Source of the DNA: CAWBUW01 sp963792075
GTDB taxonomy: Bacteria > Chloroflexota > Anaerolineae > Anaerolineales > UBA4823
DNA: 64,000 nucleotides
Assembly (NCBI GenBank): GCA_963792075.1
Contig: CAWBUW010000008.1
Coordinates: 13,323-77,322, forward strand
Direction of reading: 5' to 3'
Shown: positions 1-7,913 of the stretch, piece by piece
How positions within the stretch are numbered: the first letter of the stretch is position 1
Layout: each line of letters opens with the position of its first letter
Made by a program: the position numbers and the translations under genes
Notes under the pieces: model-generated
What the model saw: the letters and a program-made list of their open reading frames with translations, nothing else
Databases searched by the model: none
What the model was told of the DNA's origin: nothing

Positions 1-2
1 AG

Positions 3-248
3 ACAGCGACCTCGATTCAGCGCATCCTGGCGGTGCGCACGCATGCCCAGGCGAAAGCCGCCCAGCCCCTCCAGTCAGCGAAGCTGATCCCGGCCATGTT
101 GGGCGTGGTGCTGCTGGTAATGGTTGGCGATCCGGTGACCCGAGCTTCGTTCCACGATCCGCTTGTGCAGGTGGTGATGACCCTGGCGATCGGGGTGATG
201 GCTGCCGGTTACCTGTTCATGCGCAACGAAGTGCTGAAGACGGTCTAG
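3..248 (+). CDS. TadB-like pilus assembly protein, C-terminal end only (5' partial)
   Basis: The reading frame is open from the left edge of the window, so this is the tail of a longer gene. The visible 82 residues hold two hydrophobic segments separated by a short polar loop, followed by a basic tail ending NEVLKTV. This is how the inner-membrane GspF/T2SSF-domain proteins of Tad pilus systems end. The next gene, 10 bases downstream, is a second T2SSF-type protein, matching the usual tadB-tadC order. TadB and TadC form the membrane platform that the TadA ATPase drives. Family assignment rests on the neighbour and hydrophobic pattern; an upstream tadA would confirm it. Confidence 0.6.
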   Translation, partial: TATSIQRILAVRTHAQAKAAQPLQSAKLIPAMLGVVLLVMVGDPVTRASFHDPLVQVVMTLAIGVMAAGYLFMRNEVLKTV

Positions 249-258
249 GAGTGTGTCT

Positions 259-1122
259 ATGGAAAGCCTGATGATCCTCATTGCCTTGTTGGTGGCGATC
301 CTTGCTGCCTATGCGGTCAACACCTTTGTCACGGTTGCCGATCCCGGCGTTGCCCGGCGGCTGGAAAACATTGACCAGCCCGCCGTGCATCAGGAACCGT
401 TCGAGTGGGTCGGCGCGCCTTTCCTGCGCCTGATCCCGCAGTATTTCAAGCACATCCAGGACGATCTGTACTGGGCAGCCTTCACCGCGCCTTCCTGGGC
501 ATCAAAATCCCCCGCCTGGATCGTCGGCCGGCAGGTTTTGATGGCTGGGGCTTTAGCTGTCTTCACCGCCTGGGCGATCCGCAGCAACCTGGGGCTGTGG
601 GTGGGCGGCTATCTCGGCTGGGTCCTGATGCGGGCGGACCTGAGCGCTAAAGCCTCGCACGTCCGCAGTCAGATTTCCCAGGAGCTGCCCGAGTTCTTGC
701 AGTTGATCGCTGCCGAATCCGCCAGCGGTGCCGGGCTTGAAGCCGTCCTGATGCGCGCCGCCCAGGGCGAAGGCACCCTGCCGGCCTGGCTGCGCCGGGT
801 GCTTGCCATTGCTCACGGGCGCAGCCTGCTGTTCGCCCGCGAAACTGGCTCCGGCATCTTGATGCAGGAAGCCGAGCGCAGTGGGCATCCAGACCTGATC
901 AGCTTTGCCATCCAGTTGGGTTTTGCCTTGCGCGGCGCCCAGGTGCAGGAGACCCTGACTCGCCTGGCGGTGCAGTTTTCCGATACCTATGTTGGCAAAG
1001 CAGAAATTCGCACCGAGCGGCTGGCGAACACCCTGGGCGTTCTGGTGGCAGTGTTCTATTTCCTTCCGTTCCTGGTCGTGATCCTGTTCGTTGTCGGGGT
1101 GCCGCTCATTCGCTCTTTTTGA
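259..1122 (+). CDS. TadC-like type II secretion system F-domain protein
   Basis: 287-residue membrane protein with an N-terminal transmembrane segment, a central pair of hydrophobic stretches around residues 90-120, a GspF-like cytoplasmic domain with the acidic/helical pattern LPEFLQLIAAESASGAGLE, and a C-terminal hydrophobic hairpin. It would be the second platform protein of a Tad/Flp pilus. I choose ATG 259 over GTG 253 because AGGAG at 247-251 sits 7 bases before it but only 1 base before the GTG. The gene lies in the same orientation and close behind the TadB-like tail. Function is inferred from family and context; no unusual residues seen. Confidence 0.8.
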   Translation: MESLMILIALLVAILAAYAVNTFVTVADPGVARRLENIDQPAVHQEPFEWVGAPFLRLIPQYFKHIQDDLYWAAFTAPSWASKSPAWIVGRQVLMAGALAVFTAWAIRSNLGLWVGGYLGWVLMRADLSAKASHVRSQISQELPEFLQLIAAESASGAGLEAVLMRAAQGEGTLPAWLRRVLAIAHGRSLLFARETGSGILMQEAERSGHPDLISFAIQLGFALRGAQVQETLTRLAVQFSDTYVGKAEIRTERLANTLGVLVAVFYFLPFLVVILFVVGVPLIRSF

Positions 1123-1164
1123 AGGTTCCCCGTCCAAACCATTTTCTTTTCAAGGAGGTTTCCC

Positions 1165-1383
1165 ATGTTTCACAAAGAATATAGCATCCGTTCGTACCTG
1201 TCCAAAAAGGCAAAGCGCATCGGGGCATTTCTTGCCAGCCCGCGCAGCGAGCGCGGCGAAGAATTTGCCAGCGTGGCTGCCCTCACCGCCCTGGTGCTGC
1301 TGATCATCCTGACCGTGATGGGCATCTTTCGGACAGCGTTGGTCGCCGCCTTTGATCGCATAGCTGCTATGCTCAGTTTCTAA
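1165..1383 (+). CDS. Flp-like small pilin candidate
   Basis: 72-residue protein with a basic N-terminus, then RGEEFASVAALTALVLL leading into one long hydrophobic helix. Flp pilins have this form: a short leader ending in Gly, a Glu at mature position five or near it, and one transmembrane/assembly helix. A strong ribosome site AAGGAGG (1151-1157) precedes ATG 1165 by 7 bases, fitting a highly made structural subunit. It sits between TadC-like and TadE/TadG-like genes. The leader is unusually long (about 29 residues) for Flp, so a minor pseudopilin is the alternative. Confidence 0.6.
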   Translation: MFHKEYSIRSYLSKKAKRIGAFLASPRSERGEEFASVAALTALVLLIILTVMGIFRTALVAAFDRIAAMLSF

Positions 1384-1431
1384 AATATATTGTGTTTTAC
1401 GGGTAACACCCGTAATCAACACAATATATTT
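1383..1431 (+). repeat. Long hairpin between pilin and TadE genes
   Basis: Arms 1384-1396 and 1418-1430 are perfectly complementary (13 bp, 14 with the outer A-T pair). They continue, after a 2-base bulge, into an inner perfect 8-bp stem 1397-1404/1408-1415 with loop AAC. It starts right after the pilin stop. There is no clean U-tract, so it could stabilise the pilin message or cause partial termination ahead of TadE. Confidence 0.7.
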
Positions 1432-1448
1432 ATTTGAAGGAGGACATC

Positions 1449-1845
1449 ATGCGCAAACATGAAAAAGGTTCCAGCACCGTGGAGTTTGCTGCCAGCGTGC
1501 TGCTCGTCATCCTGATGTTCCTGGGCATGCCTGCAGTTTGGCGCTTACCTGTGGGCATCCTCGGTGGTTGAAAACGCCGCCCGCCATGGGGCACGCATGG
1601 GTTCGGTGGCACAGGGCTGCGCGCCTTGCCAGGCTGTCACGGCTGCCAAAGCCGCCCTGCAGGGTCAGCCGCTTATCCAGAGTTCATCCGTTTCTGTACT
1701 TGCGCCCGGCGGGGTGGTGGGTTCCATTGTCAAGATCCGCGTTTCAGCGCGAATCCCGCTGTTCCTGCCGGCCGCGGACACCCTGGGTCTGGACAGGCTC
1801 ATGCAGGTGCAGGCAGAGGCAACGTTTCGCCAGGAAGGCTGGTAA
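1449..1845 (+). pseudogene. TadE-like pilus assembly protein, frameshifted
   Basis: Starts at ATG 1449 behind AAGGAGG (1437-1443) with MRKHEKGSSTVEFAASVLL, the TadE signature: a short basic leader, then G-S-x-x-V-E-F and a hydrophobic helix. The frame runs into a stop near 1563. The frame one base over continues with QFGAYLWASSVVENAARHG and a normal TadE-like body to the stop at 1845. Removing one C from the CC at about 1531-1532 gives an uninterrupted protein of about 131 residues. So this is a single-base insertion, either real decay or a sequence error. TadE proteins are pseudopilins of the Flp pilus. Confidence 0.75.
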
Positions 1846-1847
1846 CG

Positions 1848-2285
1848 ATGAACCACCGGCGTGAACGCGGTCAGATCATCCCGTTCATCATCTTCATCAT
1901 CCTGGCGCTGGGCTTGATGATCGCCGTGGGGTTGCAGGTCGCCCGCATCGTCTACGCACGCGGCGAGGTGGGCAAAGCCGCGGACGCCGCGGCGCTGGCT
2001 GCTGCCTCACGCCTGGACCTTGCCGCCTATCGCGAAACCGGGCAGATCACTTTCTTGCCCGATGCCTCAGCGACCGCCCAGGAATATGCCTCGCGCAATA
2101 CCGCCTTCCTGGGGGCGCGGGGGATTGGCGTATCGGTGACGCACCTGCGCATCGACTCTGCCTCCCGTATCGTCTTTGTCACCGTCTCTGCCGACCTTTC
2201 CTCGCTCCTGCCTGGATTTCTCACCCACCGCGGTGCGTACAGCATCACCGGCTACGCCCAGGCGCGCATGCAAGGCGCTCCCTGA
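1848..2285 (+). CDS. TadG-like/TadE-family pilus-associated membrane protein
   Basis: 145 residues starting at ATG 1848, three bases after the TadE stop. It begins with the RERGQIIPFIIFIILALGL membrane anchor typical of TadG-like (Tad domain) proteins, then the conserved ARGEVGKAADAAALAAASRL segment that follows the anchor in this family. The rest is a small extracytoplasmic domain that is shorter than classical TadG, which carries a large von Willebrand domain. It is the last gene of the tad cluster, and two hairpins follow it. Start chosen for spacing to the upstream stop and for the leader motif; an in-frame longer reading into TadE is a shadow. Confidence 0.7.
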   Translation: MNHRRERGQIIPFIIFIILALGLMIAVGLQVARIVYARGEVGKAADAAALAAASRLDLAAYRETGQITFLPDASATAQEYASRNTAFLGARGIGVSVTHLRIDSASRIVFVTVSADLSSLLPGFLTHRGAYSITGYAQARMQGAP

Positions 2286-2295
2286 ATCTTTGCCT

Positions 2296-2332
2296 GGGTA
2301 ATATTTACAGCGCTTCGCAGTAAATATTACCC
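2296..2332 (+). terminator. Hairpin after the tad cluster
   Basis: 13-bp perfect arms 2296-2308 and 2320-2332 with an 11-base loop that can pair three more bases. It begins 11 bases after the TadG-like stop. No U-tract, so termination strength is uncertain. Confidence 0.55.
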
Positions 2333-2358
2333 CAATAATTGAATACCTTCGTTAGCTA

Positions 2359-2404
2359 AAACCGTCACACGTGAGCAGCAGTCCGGCTGGATGTGTGACG
2401 GTTT
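2359..2404. terminator. Second hairpin, possible bidirectional terminator
   Basis: 12-bp perfect arms 2359-2370 and 2393-2404. The stem is flanked by an A-run on the left and ends in TTT on the right, so it could act on either strand. Confidence 0.5.
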
Positions 2405-2420
2405 CCTATTTTCCCCTTCT

Positions 2421-2445
2421 CCCCCCATTTTCCGAAAATGGGGGG
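2421..2445. repeat. Near-perfect palindrome with C6/G6 ends
   Basis: Arms 2421-2431 and 2435-2445 (11 bp, perfect) enclose CCG. The core TTTTCCGAAAA and C-run/G-run ends resemble the palindrome at 8634-8663, suggesting a dispersed element. It lies 30 bases upstream of the OB-fold gene. Confidence 0.6.
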
Positions 2446-2475
2446 AAGCAAAGGGGGCAGAAAGGAGAAAATTAG

Positions 2476-2946
2476 ATGATCAATCAAGTTACCCTCGAAG
2501 GCTTTCTCGTCAGCCGCTGGGAATACAAGGGCGAGGCGTTCCTGCGCCTCGCCCACCACCGCCCGCGGCGCGAAGGCGAGCTGATCCACTCGGACTACAT
2601 CACCGTGCGCATTGCTGATCCTCTCGAAGCCCTGCCCACCTTACAGCAAGGCGACCTGGTGCGCGTGCTGGGCGAGGTGTGGGGCAAGGATATCCTGGAG
2701 CCATTAGGGCGCGTCCTCCAGAAGGCGCACCTGAACGTTGTCCTGTCCCCCGAGCTGGAAAACCTGATCATCCCCCGCCCAACTGCCTACATCCTGGCGC
2801 AGCAGGTCAGCCTGATAGATAGCAAAGCGGAGGCGTATGCAAAGGCGGCAAAGAGGGCGGGCAGGCCGGTGAAGTTGAGAGAGAAGAAGGAAAAATCACA
2901 GGCAGTGGATGTGCTGCCTGAAGTAGCAGTTATCCAGGTTACCTAG
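2476..2946 (+). CDS. Single-strand-binding/PriB-like OB-fold protein
   Basis: 156 residues. The first ~100 match the OB-fold layout of SSB/PriB-type proteins: MINQVTLEGFLVSRW, then strand pairs with DYITVRIADP and a Gly-Asp turn QQGDLVRVLGEVW. The C-terminal third is basic and probably disordered (KAAKRAGRPVKLREKKEKS). A ribosome site AAAGGAG precedes ATG 2476. Its likely role is to bind single-stranded DNA for the plasmid/ICE-like block that resumes at 7.07 kb, where a standard SSB is encoded. It lacks the acidic SSB tail, so it may not recruit the usual SSB partners. Family is inferred from fold pattern only. Confidence 0.55.
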   Translation: MINQVTLEGFLVSRWEYKGEAFLRLAHHRPRREGELIHSDYITVRIADPLEALPTLQQGDLVRVLGEVWGKDILEPLGRVLQKAHLNVVLSPELENLIIPRPTAYILAQQVSLIDSKAEAYAKAAKRAGRPVKLREKKEKSQAVDVLPEVAVIQVT

Positions 2947-3043
2947 CAGCATTTTGTTGGATTGAGGTCTTTACCATCTGCCCAGATGGGCTGCATAGTG
3001 TGATACAGAACATATATTGAGCTATAAAACCGATACCGGTTGT

Positions 3044-3448
3044 TTATTTCGGTTCAATCCCAATAGCTGACCTGATCCACTGCTGGCATTGGTTAACCGC
3101 TTTGTGCGTACCTTTGTCGACCCGGCAGGCATAACTGTGATGGATGAAGCGCTCTTCCCAAATCGGCTCGATGAGGTTGCACAGCGCATGGTGAACGACG
3201 CGGTCACGAAAGGGCGCTGCGCTGTCCAGGCGTTTCTTGGGCTCGTGGATATAAAAATTGTGATACTCGCCTGGCTGGTAAGTGTGGGTCAGCAGTTCGG
3301 ATTGCAATTCCAGCAGGTTGTGTTCCAGGTCAAACTCGAAATCAGCCACCGCCTGGCGGTCGCGTTTGCCGCGGCGAGCGGCACGCCAGGCCAGGTATAG
3401 ATTTTCGAAACTGCAAATCTGTGGGTAGAGGTTTTTGTAGGTCTTCAT
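3044..3448 (-). pseudogene. DGR-type reverse transcriptase, N-terminal fragment
   Basis: Begins MKTYKNLYPQICSFENLYLA and continues with GKRDRQAVADFEFDLE, YQPGEYHNFYIHEPKKR and RDRVVHHALCNLIEPIWE, then SYACRVDKGTHKAV. These are the N-terminal blocks of reverse transcriptases from diversity-generating retroelements and related group II-like enzymes. It stops after about 134 residues at QQWIR. The catalytic palm, including the YxDD box, is absent, while full enzymes have roughly 330-400 residues. A longer in-frame start exists at 3493 but would read through the hairpin. The gene lies 75 bases downstream of a target gene with a variable region, the normal DGR order. It cannot be active alone. Confidence 0.85.
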
Positions 3449-3472
3449 CTCAAAAATCACTTTCCGTGAGGT

Positions 3473-3493
3473 GTGGGGGGCTTTGCCCCCCAC
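3473..3493 (-). repeat. GC-rich hairpin just downstream of the DGR variable region
   Basis: Perfect 9-bp arms 3473-3481 and 3485-3493 around a 3-base loop, about 30 bases past the target stop codon. In the Bordetella phage DGR a stem-loop just downstream of the variable region is needed for efficient retrohoming. Position and form fit that role here, though a plain terminator is also possible. Confidence 0.65.
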
Positions 3494-3522
3494 AGAAGTC
3501 CAGAAACCAGAAGTTCAGCAGA

Positions 3523-6500
3523 TCACTTTCCTGGCAGGGCCGCACAACGAAAACCGTAGAGGTTGTTCTGGAGCGTCGGACCGCTGCTGCCGCGGTCCGA
3601 CACACGCAGGTAGTAAGCGTAGTAGTTCCAAAAGCCACCGCGCAGCACCCTGTATGTTCCCGAGGTTGGGCCAGTCGGATTGCTTGGCCACCCTCCCGAT
3701 GGATAAGAGTTGTAATAGGAACTGCTGTACCAATCATTCACCCATTCATAAACGTTGCCCGCCATATCCAGCGCGCCGTAGGGACTGGCCCCCGACGGGT
3801 AGCTACCCACGGCGCTGGTGTCGCCCACACAGTAACCATTGATATATCCATTGACCAGTGCACAGGTTGGACTCTGGTCGCCCCAAGGGTAGGCGCGCAC
3901 GGTCGTCCCACGGGCAGCCTTTTCCCACTCGGCCTCAGTTGGTAGACGCTTGCCCGCCCAGGTGCAGTAGGCTGTTGCCTGGCTCCAGTTCACATATATC
4001 ACTGGATAGTTGGTATAGGTTGGGTTGTTGTAGTAAGACGTGCGGGTATAGGATGAGTTAGAAGCAGGCGCGGTGCATGAGCCGGCCACCACGCACTGGG
4101 CATATTGGGCGTTGGTGACTTCAGTCTTATCGATGTAATAAGCGTCCAGGTACACTGTGTGCAGAGGCAGCTCATATGAAGGACACGAGTAGCCTCCGTT
4201 GTGGGCTGGGTCACAGCCCATCTGGAATTCGCCGGCGGGGACGAAGACCATGCCGGCGGCAGGAGGCGTGCCGCCCTGGCGAGTGAAGTTGATGTTGACC
4301 GCGGAGGGTGGTAGGGTGACGCTGCGGGATGATGGGGTTAAGGTCTGGCCGGTTTCGAAAGCAGTAATGTTATACGTTCCGGATGGCAGGTTCGCCAAAG
4401 TGTAGTTTCCATTTCCATCCGTCAGCGCAGTATAGGTTCCTGCTTGGGCTATGGCGATATTAGGAATAGATTGCTGCGCCGCTGATGTGGGAATGCTGCG
4501 AACGATTATGGGTAGATAGATTTGCTTAGGGGAATAAAACTGCTCATAGAGGTAAGCCGCAGTTTGGTATAGCGGGTCAACAGTCTGAATTAGATTGGTC
4601 GTTCCCGTTTCGTCCAATAGGATTACGTTACGCAGCGTGTATGGACCATTTTGCTCTGTAGCGTGGACCGCCTCGCCGGCAAACCGTAATCCTGCGTTCT
4701 GTATACCCACAGTCCAATCTGAAGTCAGGTTTGCAAGCCCAATATATGTTGAGCCAGCATACAACTCTGCAGATAGAGTGAACGTACCTGGGGTAGTCAC
4801 AGTGATAGGAATGGTTACTTCCAGCCATTCAAACAAGCTATCGTCGTTTTCATCAATGCCTTGGTCTGAGTAGGCAGTTCCCAGTTCTGCGCTAGAAGGT
4901 GCTACGAACACAATCCCAGAAGCATTACGAGTATAGTTCTCGCTATTGTAGGTCCCAGTTGCAGTAAATAAAACCCCATAAGTACCACCCGTAGTGGTAT
5001 TGGTATAGTCTGCGCCATATGTACCATCGTTTGGGGTGCCATCATTGTGGCTACCATCATCGAACAGCGGCACAACATCTTCTCCGCCATCCGGTCGGGT
5101 TATTTTGGCGCTGACCACCGCCCCGCTGAGAGGCGTTGTTTCGCTTACCCAAACGGTTGCAGTGAGAGGAACTGTAGCCCCGTTTTCCTTCCACTCTGGC
5201 AGGCTGCCTGTCACCATGACTGGAGACGATAGAACCATATACAGGCGATAAGCAGTCGCCTGGCTCAGATTTTGCCCCTGGATTTGATAGCTCCAGGTTC
5301 CAGGTGTGATGTCTGTGAAATAGTAGATGGTTGTCCAACCGATTCCCAACGTGGTTGTGATTACTGTCACCCCTGGATCGTCTGGTGCAATTACATGCCC
5401 AACAGGATCCGTCAATGTAAGAGCCATCGTTTCATTCATCCACCCAAGATGAATCTGGCTCTCGCCGGGAGCAGTTACCAGAAAGGTACCACTGATGGTA
5501 TCGCTGGCGGCCAGTTCACCAGAACGAATCTCGACCAGCGGCATCCCACCGACCGTGTTAGGCTCCGTCAATTGTGCAACCATCTGTACTGAAGATTGGA
5601 CTACATTTGCCTTTGTAGATTGAAGAGGTTTCTGAGATGGTGTGTAAGGCAGCCCGGCATTAGATGCTAGTAGAATCGGCCAGACATCGTTCTCGAATGT
5701 TGTGGCAGGGCTCATGTATGAATTCAAGCTGTTGATGCCCAGAGCTATGCAGCCTTTTCCATCATTACTGTCCGGTTTGCTGTCATCACACCTTCCGTGT
5801 AGATCATCGGTCGATATAAAACTCAAGTTCGGATACTTCCAAGGGATTAATGCCAACCCAAACGAACTTAAACGATGCACTGCCATATCGTTAGAGAGAA
5901 TACGGGTCGTTTTGGGCCACGTTAAATACATGAACTTGAATATCAGAGAGAAATTGGGAAATTGCGAACGCGCATCTCCACTGACTAAGTAATAATCAAC
6001 CCCGCTAGGTTGCGCACTGGTCAGGTTTTGCCACAACCGAACCGGGGGCGCTATTTCGGTGATCGCGGGAAGATTGCTTCCCAAATTAGGCAGTGTCAAC
6101 AACCCAATGAGTGAAGACAAAGGCAAATTCCCCCATTCCCCAGCATGCGGCGTGCCCAGAGTGATCAAGTTGTCAACCCTTACAGGAGCAGTACCACCTA
6201 GACAATCATCGGTGTAAAAATCGCTTTCCAGATAGGCGCGGGAGCGTAAGCCGCCGTAGCTATGACCGATGATATTGAAAATTGGAACCCTGCCCGAGTA
6301 ATTAAGCAGATAACTGGCTTGAGCCTTACAAATTTCCTTGCGAATCACTTCAGCATTTTGGGTCTGGGTATTTGCGGGGGAAGTTCCACTTGCGTAGAAC
6401 AAGTTGCATCCTTCAATGTACCCATGTTGTTCCAGGAATGGTATCCAAGCTCGAAAATTCTCATCCTGTCCGATAGATGTTTTATCTTCACTGCCGCCCC

Positions 6501-6738
6501 ACCCAGTGACCAACAGAACTGGGCGTGCCGCGGTGGCATTAGCGCATGAAGCAGGCAGTGCATTGACCGTGATTCCTGGCAGTCCGTTCCCGGCACTATC
6601 CATGACCCGGCCAGAGATGGTGTACGTGTCCGTTGGAGAAGTCGGGGCGCTTTGATCGGGCGAAGCAAGAGTTGTTCCAGGCAGCAGGATGCTCAATACC
6701 AACAAGATATGAATTGTCCTTAGGATGTGGGTTTTCAT
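3523..6738 (-). CDS. DGR target: secreted lipase-like, Cna-B-like, FGE/C-type-lectin protein
   Basis: 1071 residues. Residues 1-25 are a signal peptide ending near LASPDQS. A carboxypeptidase-regulatory-like repeat (ISGRVMDSAGNGLPGITV) follows, then an alpha/beta-hydrolase region with the nucleophile elbow GHSYGG near residue 160. The middle holds beta-rich segments. A second Cna-B/CarboxypepD-like repeat (TDGNGNYTLANLPSGTY) precedes an FGE-sulfatase domain from about 832 (MVFVPAGEFQMGC, LPTEAEWEKAARG, DMAGNVYEWVNDW, VLRGGFW) to the end. FGE domains with variable C-termini are common DGR targets. Ribosome site GGGGG lies 6 bases before ATG 6738. It is probably exported, with lipid or ester hydrolysis at one end and variable ligand binding at the other; the pairing of activities is inference. 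Confidence 0.85.
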   Translation of the reverse strand: MKTHILRTIHILLVLSILLPGTTLASPDQSAPTSPTDTYTISGRVMDSAGNGLPGITVNALPASCANATAARPVLLVTGWGGSEDKTSIGQDENFRAWIPFLEQHGYIEGCNLFYASGTSPANTQTQNAEVIRKEICKAQASYLLNYSGRVPIFNIIGHSYGGLRSRAYLESDFYTDDCLGGTAPVRVDNLITLGTPHAGEWGNLPLSSLIGLLTLPNLGSNLPAITEIAPPVRLWQNLTSAQPSGVDYYLVSGDARSQFPNFSLIFKFMYLTWPKTTRILSNDMAVHRLSSFGLALIPWKYPNLSFISTDDLHGRCDDSKPDSNDGKGCIALGINSLNSYMSPATTFENDVWPILLASNAGLPYTPSQKPLQSTKANVVQSSVQMVAQLTEPNTVGGMPLVEIRSGELAASDTISGTFLVTAPGESQIHLGWMNETMALTLTDPVGHVIAPDDPGVTVITTTLGIGWTTIYYFTDITPGTWSYQIQGQNLSQATAYRLYMVLSSPVMVTGSLPEWKENGATVPLTATVWVSETTPLSGAVVSAKITRPDGGEDVVPLFDDGSHNDGTPNDGTYGADYTNTTTGGTYGVLFTATGTYNSENYTRNASGIVFVAPSSAELGTAYSDQGIDENDDSLFEWLEVTIPITVTTPGTFTLSAELYAGSTYIGLANLTSDWTVGIQNAGLRFAGEAVHATEQNGPYTLRNVILLDETGTTNLIQTVDPLYQTAAYLYEQFYSPKQIYLPIIVRSIPTSAAQQSIPNIAIAQAGTYTALTDGNGNYTLANLPSGTYNITAFETGQTLTPSSRSVTLPPSAVNINFTRQGGTPPAAGMVFVPAGEFQMGCDPAHNGGYSCPSYELPLHTVYLDAYYIDKTEVTNAQYAQCVVAGSCTAPASNSSYTRTSYYNNPTYTNYPVIYVNWSQATAYCTWAGKRLPTEAEWEKAARGTTVRAYPWGDQSPTCALVNGYINGYCVGDTSAVGSYPSGASPYGALDMAGNVYEWVNDWYSSSYYNSYPSGGWPSNPTGPTSGTYRVLRGGFWNYYAYYLRVSDRGSSGPTLQNNLYGFRCAALPGK
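3541..3640 (-). other. DGR variable region (VR)
   Basis: The last part of the FGE domain, from GGFWNYYAYYLRV to LQNNLYGFRCA. About a dozen codons here end in C or T with first and second bases varied: TAC, AAC, AGC, GGC, GAC, CTC. That is the pattern left when AAC/AAT template codons are mutagenised at adenines. The block ends in GGTTTTCGTTGT, like known initiation-of-mutagenic-homing ends. No second, template copy was found in the window by eye. Confidence 0.75.
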
Positions 6739-7070
6739 GAATTCCCCCTTTCAAAATCAAAAGTTTATTCGTTTCTCAATGGATAAAACATACAGGAGAT
6801 TTGTTCGCTCGACAAGTGACAATTATAACTTCTTTCAATCGAATACCTTGTGTAATCAGACGCCACATGCCTGGGATCAAACCCTCCCTTGACCCCGTGT
6901 GTGTGTCGCCTGATCCTTGTATCAGCGATTAAATACGTTAAACCGGTCCACAACACCGGTGCCTGCACGTGCGAAGCAATCACCCAACAAAAAACAAAAC
7001 CAAAAGGAGGCCACAAAAAAATAACACCACAACCACCACAAACAAATTCCCCCATAGAAAGCGAGGCAAT
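6739..7070. promoter_or_regulatory. Divergent intergenic region with promoter candidate and A/C-rich leader
   Basis: 332 bases between the DGR target (leftward) and the Rad52-like gene (rightward). A sigma-70-like candidate for the rightward operon is TTGTTC (6801-6806), 17-base spacer, TATAAC (6824-6829). From about 6985 to 7060 the top strand is strikingly A/C-rich and contains a perfect AAAGGAGG with no start codon after it, about 60 bases upstream of ATG 7071. No other gene seen. Confidence 0.4.
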
Positions 7071-7910
7071 ATGACAGAAACCACGGACATCCTGCAGCGG
7101 CTGTCCCAACCGCTGGACAGGCGCCGCGTGAAGCTTCGGCCGGCGCCGGGCGAGGGAGCAGTCCCTTACCTGGAAGGGTTCGATGTGATCCAAACCGCGA
7201 ATGAGATCTTTGGCTTTCGCTGGTCGTTTGACCTGTTGAGCGAGCCCCGGGTGATGATCTGGGATCAAACGCTCATGACCTGGGACCGGCAGAAGCGCAT
7301 GCGCACGCCGGTGGTTGACCCGCAAACGGGCCAACCGTGCACCCAGCGCGCCGGGATCGTCTACCTGACCGGCAAGGTCACCATCGAGCTGGACGGCAAA
7401 CCCTATTCCCATGCCGATGTCGGGCGGCTGAGCTTTACCGGCGACGCCCCCGAAGCATTGGACACTGCCCTGAGCGGCGCCGCCACCGACTGCCTGAAGC
7501 GCTGCTTCCGCCACCTCGGCGACCAGTTCGGTTTGGGGCTCTACGATAAAGACGTTGCCAAAGCTTCTTCCGCGGCGCCCATCCCTGAGACAGAAAAAGC
7601 ACCACCGCAAAAAACGCCATCGAACGGCAAAGGGTCTGCGGATGGGAAGCAGGAGCACGCCTCCACCAGCCACCCGCCCAATGGCATGACCCTCGAGCAG
7701 GCTCGTCTGGTGCCCTGCCCGGTCGGGTCGAGCCAAAACCCGCAGTGGGCTGGCATGCCCCTGGAGCAGGTGCTGGCTCAGCCCAAAGGCGAGCGCATGC
7801 TGGCTTACCTGGTCGGCGAGCAGTTTCAAGACAATGACAACCCGGCGCGGGCGCAAGCTCGGCTGGCGGCTCAGATGCTGCTGAGCCAGATCCAATCTCA
7901 AGGAGTGTGA
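7071..7910 (+). CDS. Rad52/22-like DNA annealing protein
   Basis: 279 residues. The N-terminal ~190 resemble the Rad52/Rad22 family: L-x-x-R-R-V-K-x-R, PYLEGFDVIQTANEIFGF and W-S-F, then RAGIVYLTGKVTIELDG and HADVGRLSFTGDAPEALDTALSGAATDCLKRC-type segments. Such proteins anneal complementary single strands and load in phage and plasmid recombination modules. The rest is a flexible tail. ATG 7071 is taken as the start because the family homology begins there; an in-frame GTG 102 bases upstream would translate the A/C-rich leader. The SSB gene follows after 3 bases, so the two are likely co-translated partners. Confidence 0.8.
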   Translation: MTETTDILQRLSQPLDRRRVKLRPAPGEGAVPYLEGFDVIQTANEIFGFRWSFDLLSEPRVMIWDQTLMTWDRQKRMRTPVVDPQTGQPCTQRAGIVYLTGKVTIELDGKPYSHADVGRLSFTGDAPEALDTALSGAATDCLKRCFRHLGDQFGLGLYDKDVAKASSAAPIPETEKAPPQKTPSNGKGSADGKQEHASTSHPPNGMTLEQARLVPCPVGSSQNPQWAGMPLEQVLAQPKGERMLAYLVGEQFQDNDNPARAQARLAAQMLLSQIQSQGV

Positions 7911-7913
7911 ACC

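Noticed and set aside
3044..3448. Retron or group II intron reverse transcriptase
   Set aside because: The N-terminal blocks and the adjacent target with a variable region fit a DGR; no msr/msd-like or intron RNA structure was seen.
3421..3945. 174-codon plus-strand frame over the DGR variable region
   Set aside because: Antisense to the FGE domain, which has unmistakable conserved blocks.
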